Shown in pieces: positions 1 through 4,729 of a DNA stretch of 37,472 bases. The notes beneath the pieces were generated by a model that saw nothing but the letters and a program-made list of their open reading frames with translations, searched no databases and was not told where the DNA came from. Position 1 is the first letter of the stretch; every line of letters starts with the position of its first letter. The position numbers were made by a program, and so were the translations under genes. This DNA comes from a virus, in IMG/VR virus record IMGVR_UViG_3300042907_000250, positions 1 through 37,472 of that record; one strand, 5' to 3'.

Positions 1-284
1 TTGACGTTCTGCTCGTCTGCAACGAAGTGGCCGATTGTCGTGTAGCCCTCTGGCAGTGCGCCGACAATCGCGTGATGTGCCGTCCACCATGCGACGGCTG
101 GATTGTTGGGCACAGCGGCTTCCAGCGCCTCGTTGAGGAACGAGTAGATGAACGCCTCGTTCGTTTCGGTGACGTAACGCCGCGTGATCTGTAGCAGTCC
201 CATCACGCCCTCTGGGTCTGGCGTTGCCCTCACGCCCAGCTTTCGCTCAAGGCGTTTTATCTTGTCGTGTTTCACAGAACCCAT
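1..284 (-). CDS. hypothetical protein, 5' part only (continues beyond the left edge)
   Basis: The minus strand is open from ATG at 284 to the window edge, giving at least 94 codons that begin MGSVKHDKIKRLERKLG. An in-frame GTG at 275 is an alternative start. The visible part is soluble and mixed-charge, with a basic start followed by an acidic, aromatic-rich segment (YVTETNEAFIYSFLNEALEA, then AVAWWTAHHAIVGALPEGY). A GGGG run a few bases before the ATG is a weak ribosome site. The start overlaps the end of the 47-residue gene upstream, which suggests coupled translation. I do not recognise the family. The leftward direction and isolation from the late operon suggest a non-structural gene. Confidence 0.6.
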   Translation of the reverse strand, partial: MGSVKHDKIKRLERKLGVRATPDPEGVMGLLQITRRYVTETNEAFIYSFLNEALEAAVPNNPAVAWWTAHHAIVGALPEGYTTIGHFVADEQNV

Positions 285-390
285 TCTGCCCCAACCTGTT
301 CCAGGTCGAGGCCATTCCATGCCAGGGTTCAACGATTGAACTGCATTCGTATTTGATGCACCAAACACGTTGGCAGGCAACACATTTCAT
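247..390 (-). CDS. small Cys-rich protein (47 aa), hypothetical
   Basis: This frame starts MKCVACQRVWCIKYEC and carries Cys at residues 3, 6, 12 and 16. The spacing resembles a small zinc knuckle, but no family is recognised. Its ATG overlaps the stop of the gene upstream as ATGA, and its own end overlaps the start of the leftmost gene by 38 bases. That packing matches the tight gene spacing elsewhere in this phage. Against it are the short length and the lack of a clear ribosome site apart from coupling. Confidence 0.45.
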   Translation of the reverse strand: MKCVACQRVWCIKYECSSIVEPWHGMASTWNRLGQNGFCETRQDKTP

Positions 391-596
391 TTTTCGCCCA
401 CCCAACTGTTGTCGGAATCTTTGGAGTAGGGCCAAGGCTGCCCACCGAAGTCTTTGAGTAGTTCCACTAACACTTTGCGTCTCTTGAGGATGTCGCCAGT
501 CATCTTTGTAATACCCACAGCGCGGCATTCGGCATCTAGCTGCCGCAACGTCATTGCCGTCGCAGAGCGAGCCTCTAACAGGTCATACCTGGGCAT
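387..596 (-). CDS. small SAP/HeH-like helical protein (69 aa)
   Basis: From ATG at 596 the product contains MTLRQLDAECRAVGITKMTG followed by DILKRRKVLVELLKDFGG. This looks like a helix-extension-helix (SAP/HeH-like) module, which in other proteins binds nucleic acid. The frame stays open to 773, but that upstream translation is Pro- and Val-rich and not protein-like. No good ribosome site precedes 596, nor the in-frame GTGs at 605 and 626, so the start is unsure. The stop is coupled by ATGA to the Cys-rich gene downstream. The SAP-like reading rests on pattern memory only. Confidence 0.45.
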   Translation of the reverse strand: MPRYDLLEARSATAMTLRQLDAECRAVGITKMTGDILKRRKVLVELLKDFGGQPWPYSKDSDNSWVGEK

Positions 597-659
597 GTAG
601 CACACAATGAAGGCAACCGGCTTTACACCCGCAACGGGGCGCTGACCAGTAAGAACAGG

Positions 660-685
660 CACCCCCGGCCACGACACCGGGGGTG
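660..685. repeat. GC-rich hairpin, 9-bp stem
   Basis: CACCCCCGG at 660-668 pairs perfectly with CCGGGGGTG at 677-685 across an 8-base loop. No T run follows on either strand, so it is not a classical intrinsic terminator. It lies about 65 bases upstream of the leftward small-gene group and could be an attenuator or leader structure. Confidence 0.6.
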
Positions 686-928
686 GCGCAACCAGCGTTA
701 GCGGTGCGACAGCCAGTCCACGGCGGGAAGGGAATTCACCAAGTAGGACTGACCCCTGCGTCTCAGGGTACACCTGTCCGCATCAAAGATTTTTTTTTAT
801 TAAATCCCAAAAACACTGCGCCGCAGCACGTTTGCGTAACACATTCCTTGCCCCTAGGTGGCTGGGACGGGCACTTGGGAACGCACTCTAGCGACTGCTC
901 TGGTTCCAGCTTGGACAGTCCGCGTTTC

Positions 929-959
929 ACCAATCAGATTCACACACAACGTGATTGGT
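929..959. repeat. inverted repeat, operator-like
   Basis: ACCAATCA at 929-936 and TGATTGGT at 952-959 are perfect inverted half-sites separated by 15 bases, so their centres lie 23 bases apart, about two helical turns. This spacing fits a dimeric regulator binding site in the divergent control region. No cognate repressor gene is visible in the window. Confidence 0.4.
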
Positions 960-1199
960 TGGCCGACACCACCACAGTGCCGACGCTCTCGCGCTATCAC
1001 CGGCCACCACAAGCTCCGACTACACACGCGGAAACAACCCGGCTATGACCCGTGACGCTGACCGGCAAGTAACAACCGGCTGACCCCCTCGCGGAGGAAC
1101 TTTGCAACCACCGTTCTACACCTAGTGACTGACAAGACGTAGCTGCAACAGATCGCGAGACAATAGAACAAAACCGTGCGCGTAAGGAGCAACTTGTTA

Positions 1200-1463
1200 A
1201 TGGCCTACAAACGTAAACAGACCGACACCAAGCCAGCCGACGTTGTTCAGGCGATCCAGGTGAAGCGCCCGTACCGCGACGTGAGCAACACCTTCCCCCG
1301 AACACACATCAGGAACAAGCCATCAGGCGCACTCAACTACATCCGCGTCATCGATGCGCCAGAAGGCAAAAACCAAGCAGCAGAAGGGGATTGGATCGTC
1401 AAATTCCCAGACGGCAGGGTAGAAGTCATCCCCGACAAGGAATTCGGCCAGCACTACAGCTAA
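1200..1463 (+). CDS. small phage protein with a GDWIV...PD.EF..Y motif (87 aa)
   Basis: This is the only rightward gene on the left side. ATG at 1200 follows AAGGAG with a spacing of about ten bases. The first half is basic (MAYKRKQTDTK, then IQVKRPYRD). The second half has EGDWIVKFPDGRVEVIPD and EFGQHY. Similar 'GDWIV..G....PD.F...Y' endings recur in small phage proteins of unknown function, so the family resemblance is from memory. It ends a few bases before a strong terminator and converges on the glutaredoxin end of the late operon. It is probably expressed from its own promoter in the control region. Confidence 0.8.
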   Translation: MAYKRKQTDTKPADVVQAIQVKRPYRDVSNTFPRTHIRNKPSGALNYIRVIDAPEGKNQAAEGDWIVKFPDGRVEVIPDKEFGQHYS

Positions 1464-1464
1464 A

Positions 1465-1497
1465 GGAAAACCCCCGCACACAATGCGGGGGTTTTCT
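1465..1497. terminator. bidirectional intrinsic terminator
   Basis: AAAACCCCCGCA at 1467-1478 pairs perfectly with TGCGGGGGTTTT at 1484-1495 over a five-base loop. The T tract trails the stem on the plus strand, and TTTTCCTTT trails it on the minus strand. It sits between two convergent genes (ends at 1463 and 1504) and should stop both the rightward gene and the long leftward late transcript. Confidence 0.92.
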
Positions 1498-1503
1498 CAT
1501 TCA

Positions 1504-1752
1504 TCAACCAGCGCAAGACATTTCAGACGCAAGAGCATCAATCGCATCCGCGCTGTACCCGGCCCAAACGTCATCCTCATCGATCAGCACAACCGGCGCG
1601 GTAGTAAAGCCCAAATCGCGAACCACCTCAGCCAGATCGGGATTCTCGTCAAGGCGCACCTCATCGAACTGAATGCCCCGGCGCTTCAAATGAATCTTCG
1701 TCGTGTAGCACAGGTGGCATCCCGGCCCTGTAGTGAAAACGGTTACGGTCAT
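1504..1752 (-). CDS. glutaredoxin/NrdH-like thiol-disulfide oxidoreductase
   Basis: The 82-residue product has the thioredoxin-fold order of small glutaredoxins: a first strand MTVTVFTTGPG, the active site CHLC at residues 12-15, then TTKIHLKRRGI, the cis-Pro signature TTAPVVLID near residue 52, and a terminal helix. NrdH and glutaredoxins deliver electrons to ribonucleotide reductase or reduce protein disulfides in the cytoplasm. ATG at 1752 is chosen because AAGGAG lies six bases upstream; upstream in-frame codons have no such site. It is the last gene of the late operon. No reductase gene is in the window, so the partner is unknown. Confidence 0.88.
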   Translation of the reverse strand: MTVTVFTTGPGCHLCYTTKIHLKRRGIQFDEVRLDENPDLAEVVRDLGFTTAPVVLIDEDDVWAGYSADAIDALASEMSCAG

Positions 1753-1802
1753 CCCAAGCTCCTTCTTATACCCTGATTTTGACAACACTGATCTGCCGGA
1801 AA

Positions 1803-1820
1803 TGCAATCAATAGATTGCA
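1803..1820. repeat. 18-bp palindrome between holin and glutaredoxin genes
   Basis: TGCAATC at 1803-1809 and GATTGCA at 1814-1820 are perfect inverted halves around AATA. It lies in the 103-base gap between the holin and glutaredoxin genes, upstream of the latter. It could be an operator or a short RNA hairpin. No terminator-like T tract follows. Confidence 0.5.
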
Positions 1821-1855
1821 ATCCGTTGAGGTTTACCGATTTATGTTACAGCTAG

Positions 1856-2161
1856 TTAGCGCAAAGACTCGCCGCAGCCAAGCGACTCAACCTCAACGCG
1901 AGGCTCAATGTAAGTCTCAACGTGCGGCTCCGAAATGCGTTCGACCGCAACAGCTTTCGACACGTCGGCGCTGCGGTCGATGGACATCAGCACCGACAGG
2001 AAAGCCGCCGCACCGGAGACTCCTACGAGGTTCAACCAGTCAACCGTGAACAGCGAGAATTGTGAAACGCCAAGCATGGCAATGCTGGTCTGCGCGAAAG
2101 TCCTTGCAGCCCTGACGATTACGCCAGTCTCAGAGAACCAAAAAGATTTAGTGAGCATCAT
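1856..2161 (-). CDS. holin, r1t-like (101 aa)
   Basis: Holins permeabilise the cytoplasmic membrane at lysis time and give the endolysin access to the wall. The N-terminal half has two hydrophobic stretches, TGVIVRAARTFAQTSIAMLG and VDWLNLVGVSGAAAFLSVLM, in the pattern of r1t-type holins (W..VDWL...GV....A.LS.L.S). The C-terminal half is acidic and Pro/Val-rich. Tandem ATG codons at 2161 and 2158 are both possible starts. The gene begins five bases after the endolysin stop, so the two form a lysis cassette. The extended tail (roughly residues 65-101) may be regulatory. Confidence 0.85.
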   Translation of the reverse strand: MMLTKSFWFSETGVIVRAARTFAQTSIAMLGVSQFSLFTVDWLNLVGVSGAAAFLSVLMSIDRSADVSKAVAVERISEPHVETYIEPRVEVESLGCGESLR

Positions 2162-2165
2162 GTAT

Positions 2166-3362
2166 TTACCTAACTCCAGTCTTACCGCGATCCGATGTAC
2201 CCAACACTTTGTCCCGCACCTCTGCGAGCGCCTCAACGATTGTCTGACCGCCAAGCGAATTCCAGCGCATAGTCAACTGATCTGCCGCAGGCCCAACCGG
2301 CGCATCAGGTTTAGTCGCAGTCGGTTGCGAAGGCTGGAAACCGGCGTACTTCAAAAACGCCGATTCGAATATGTCCCAAGGGAATCCAGTCCACGGCGGG
2401 TTCATCGGCCCACCGACATCGGTGTGCGTTCCATCCCGCAAGAACTTTGTGACGTAGCGGTGATCGGAAATGCCGCCCGGTGCCGAATAAGGCGGCTTAA
2501 GAACACGTTTCGGAATCGAATACTTTTCGCAGTCTTGTGCGGCGAGGTAGGCCGCGACATCAATCGACCTGCCTGCATACTTCAGCCAGTCCTGTCGAGT
2601 CCACGAAGCCTTAGACCCGGCGAAGACAAGGTTGATCGATCTAGGGTTGGCCGAAAGCACAGACCAAGACGCGAGATCGGTGTCAACAACATCGACAACT
2701 GTCACGCCGTTGTCGCGGTTGTCCTGGCTGATTGAGTAGTGATACGACACCTGCGAGCTTGGCTGAGACATCCACTGCGCCAAGCCATCTGCGTTCGAAT
2801 TCCCCTCTTGGGTGTGCAGTAGGAACAGGTCAACCCGCGCACCGTTCCTGCCGCTGCAATTGGGACTCCAGATCGGATACTCGTTGAAGTCTGGCCGGTC
2901 ACTGATAGCCGCCACTTGAACGGCACCTCCTCCGAATCGATCAAAGAACCCGGCAGCCTTATCGATGTGGCGCTTGATCTCCTGCAAGTACGCCTGCCTG
3001 CCATTGCGGTAGGCCACGTCGGCGCTAGGTTCGCTTGGCCGCTGCTGAAGCCAAAAGATGTTGAGCCACGGGTCTTTTGACGCCCCAGAAGACTTCCGCT
3101 TCACGTCGAGCCGATCAAGGAACGCAGTCACCTGTGTCTTGGCGACGTACCGTCCTGGGTATCCCGAATCCTGCTGGTACAGCCCAACCCACAGTCCATT
3201 TTTTGAAACTGCTCGCGGATCAAGGTAAGACTCTTGAATTGCCGTAGAAAGATTAGCGATAGCAGCCGGTCGATCATATCCACGTCGCACACTTTCTTTG
3301 ATGATGGCTTCGGCAACATCATCGAAAGATGAAGTGTCCGTTAATGAGTCAAGTGTCGCCAT
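2166..3362 (-). CDS. endolysin (lysin A): transglycosylase/lysozyme-like domain plus Amidase_2
   Basis: This 398-residue lysin degrades peptidoglycan. Residues about 15-115 resemble the N-terminal lytic domain of actinophage lysin A: IANLSTAIQESYLDPRA with a candidate catalytic Glu, then GLWVGLYQQ. Residues about 165-330 form an N-acetylmuramoyl-L-alanine amidase (Amidase_2) domain with candidate zinc ligands in LLHTQEG and in GTHTDVGGP, followed by PPW. The last 60 residues may be a small wall-binding or linker segment. ATG at 3362 overlaps the preceding stop as TAATG; the longer open frame to 3485 is not needed. The holin follows directly. There is no signal peptide, consistent with holin dependence. 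Confidence 0.92.
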   Translation of the reverse strand: MATLDSLTDTSSFDDVAEAIIKESVRRGYDRPAAIANLSTAIQESYLDPRAVSKNGLWVGLYQQDSGYPGRYVAKTQVTAFLDRLDVKRKSSGASKDPWLNIFWLQQRPSEPSADVAYRNGRQAYLQEIKRHIDKAAGFFDRFGGGAVQVAAISDRPDFNEYPIWSPNCSGRNGARVDLFLLHTQEGNSNADGLAQWMSQPSSQVSYHYSISQDNRDNGVTVVDVVDTDLASWSVLSANPRSINLVFAGSKASWTRQDWLKYAGRSIDVAAYLAAQDCEKYSIPKRVLKPPYSAPGGISDHRYVTKFLRDGTHTDVGGPMNPPWTGFPWDIFESAFLKYAGFQPSQPTATKPDAPVGPAADQLTMRWNSLGGQTIVEALAEVRDKVLGTSDRGKTGVR

Positions 3363-3697
3363 TACTTTGGCCTCTTCCTCTCTGCGGCAAGAATGCCTGC
3401 CGTCCATGAGATTGCGGGATCGCCACCCCAAGCCGCCCAGGCAACGCGGCCCGGTGATGGATAGCCATCCTCGCCGGGACTCCAACCCTTACCCTGATCG
3501 TCCTTGCTATGTCGCCCAAGGTAATTCGCAATGCGCCCAATGGTTTCGCGGCTAACCGAAGAACCCCTCGCCAGATCAGATGCACGCTTGCGCCCGACAT
3601 CTGTGAACCCGCCGCCAGCATGACCGTCCGCAATCCACTTCAATGCCTTGCGTGCTTCAGAGCGCACACCGCTTGGGGGAGAATATGATTCGGCCAT
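3362..3697 (-). CDS. small phage protein with KGWSPGEDGYPSPGRVAWA.WGGD motif (111 aa)
   Basis: The C-terminal half carries GKGWSPGEDGYPSPGRVAW followed by GGDPAISW. From memory this motif recurs in small or fused phage proteins found near head or capsid-maturation genes. The N-terminal part (SGVRSEARKALKWIADGHAG, then GRKRASDLARG and SRETIGRIANYLGRH) fits the same family. No enzymatic role is established to my knowledge. It lies between the second LtfC-like tail protein and the endolysin, joined to both by TAATG overlaps, an unusual place for this family. A virion or DNA-handling role is possible. Confidence 0.75.
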   Translation of the reverse strand: MAESYSPPSGVRSEARKALKWIADGHAGGGFTDVGRKRASDLARGSSVSRETIGRIANYLGRHSKDDQGKGWSPGEDGYPSPGRVAWAAWGGDPAISWTAGILAAERKRPK

Positions 3698-4716
3698 TAC
3701 GGGGCATCCGCAATCAGCCAGTCAGATACCTGCACACCGGAAGTGCCCACAACGTCGGCACCGAACTTGAAACCGACATACCGTTCACCCGCACCGTGCG
3801 TCACGATATTTGTTGAGTCAGTCCAAGACAGAACCTGCGAAGCGCCCTTGAACAGACGGTAGGTGTTGTCGAGCGGAGAGTAAGCCGCCGTGTAGTAAGT
3901 GTTGTTTGCGGTGTCGCCAGCCACTGAAGCCCGAACAACAACTGGGCCAGAGGGATTGGACAATGTTCCAGTGCTGATAGCTGAAGCGCGGTTACCCGTG
4001 ACAATCCGAAGAGAGTCATTATCCCAACTGCCAACACCCCAAACCTGTCGATGCTCAAACCCCACCCAGTTGGTCAAGTCATACGACGAACAGATGATGA
4101 CGGTCATGCCGCCGCTGCTGTTGGCGCTAGACCGAATTGTGTTGTAGGTCAACCGAACCGCATCGGTATTGAGTGGTGCGTAGTACAACATAGTTGCGGT
4201 TCCGTAAGGGACGGGGAAAATGCTTGGGTTGCTGAACCCGGCAGCGTTGGGCAAGCTCCTCGCGGCGTTGTCGTACACAAATGGCCTGCCGGTGATGATG
4301 CGCCAAGCCGGATCAGTAATGACCCCAGTTGATCCGAAGCTGTACTGGAAGCGCACACCGTCGTACTCCGAAGACTGCGGCGGCGCATCGGGATACGGTG
4401 CCTCAGTGCGTATTACCGTTCCCTGCGAAAGCAACCTGTCGATACCGTCGTCAGAAGTGAAAAGCTGCCAAACAGTTCCCGCAGCAATGGCATCAGCGAC
4501 AGTAGAGGTTTCATCGAAAGTGATTGTGCTGTCCCAGACTTCACCAACCCAAGTGCCAACCGTTTGACCATACGAGTTAGTTAACTTCATGTATGCGGTT
4601 GTCCCTATGGGGAATGATCCCGTGCCAAGTGAGTAAACCCACGTCGCCCGGTTGCCGCGATTTAAGTCCAGCACCCGGTTACTGTGAACCGGCTGTAAAG
4701 CATTGAAACTGTTCAT
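3697..4716 (-). CDS. minor tail protein, N-terminal LtfC-like domain plus C-terminal LamG-like domain
   Basis: The 339-residue product begins with an LtfC-like beta-sandwich: LDLNRGNRATWVYSLGTGSF, an acidic turn and GTVWQLFTSDD. It continues into a larger beta-rich region (FQYSFGSTGVITDPAWRI, VIICSSYDLTNWVGFEHRQ, NTYYTAAYSPLDNTYRLFKG, then a YVGFKFGAD...VSDWLIADAP ending) that resembles laminin-G/concanavalin-type lectin folds in tail proteins. It starts 13 bases after the repeat fibre stop. Its N-terminal domain is paralogous to the 106-residue protein at 17198-17518. It probably forms part of the distal tail adhesion apparatus. Confidence 0.75.
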   Translation of the reverse strand: MNSFNALQPVHSNRVLDLNRGNRATWVYSLGTGSFPIGTTAYMKLTNSYGQTVGTWVGEVWDSTITFDETSTVADAIAAGTVWQLFTSDDGIDRLLSQGTVIRTEAPYPDAPPQSSEYDGVRFQYSFGSTGVITDPAWRIITGRPFVYDNAARSLPNAAGFSNPSIFPVPYGTATMLYYAPLNTDAVRLTYNTIRSSANSSGGMTVIICSSYDLTNWVGFEHRQVWGVGSWDNDSLRIVTGNRASAISTGTLSNPSGPVVVRASVAGDTANNTYYTAAYSPLDNTYRLFKGASQVLSWTDSTNIVTHGAGERYVGFKFGADVVGTSGVQVSDWLIADAP

Positions 4717-4729
4717 CTTTCAACTCCTG

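Larger units (their letters stand above)
597..1199. other. noncoding control region between divergent genes
   Basis: About 600 bases separate the leftward small genes from the rightward gene at 1200. I see no convincing gene on either strand here. The region holds a 9-bp GC hairpin (660-685), an AT-rich island with nine T in a row (790-798) and an 8-bp inverted repeat (929-959). This is the longest gene-free stretch in the window. No promoter pair with good -35 and -10 boxes stood out. A divergent promoter and operator role is inferred from position only. Confidence 0.5.

Noticed and set aside
765-798. CCCTG/CAGGG stem and nine-T run as an intrinsic terminator
   Set aside because: The stem has only five pairs and lies about 20 bases before the T run, too far for a standard terminator.
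1500-3700. Lysin B (mycolylarabinogalactan esterase) expected beside lysin A
   Set aside because: No serine-hydrolase GxSxG protein is found in the lysis section; it may be absent or elsewhere.
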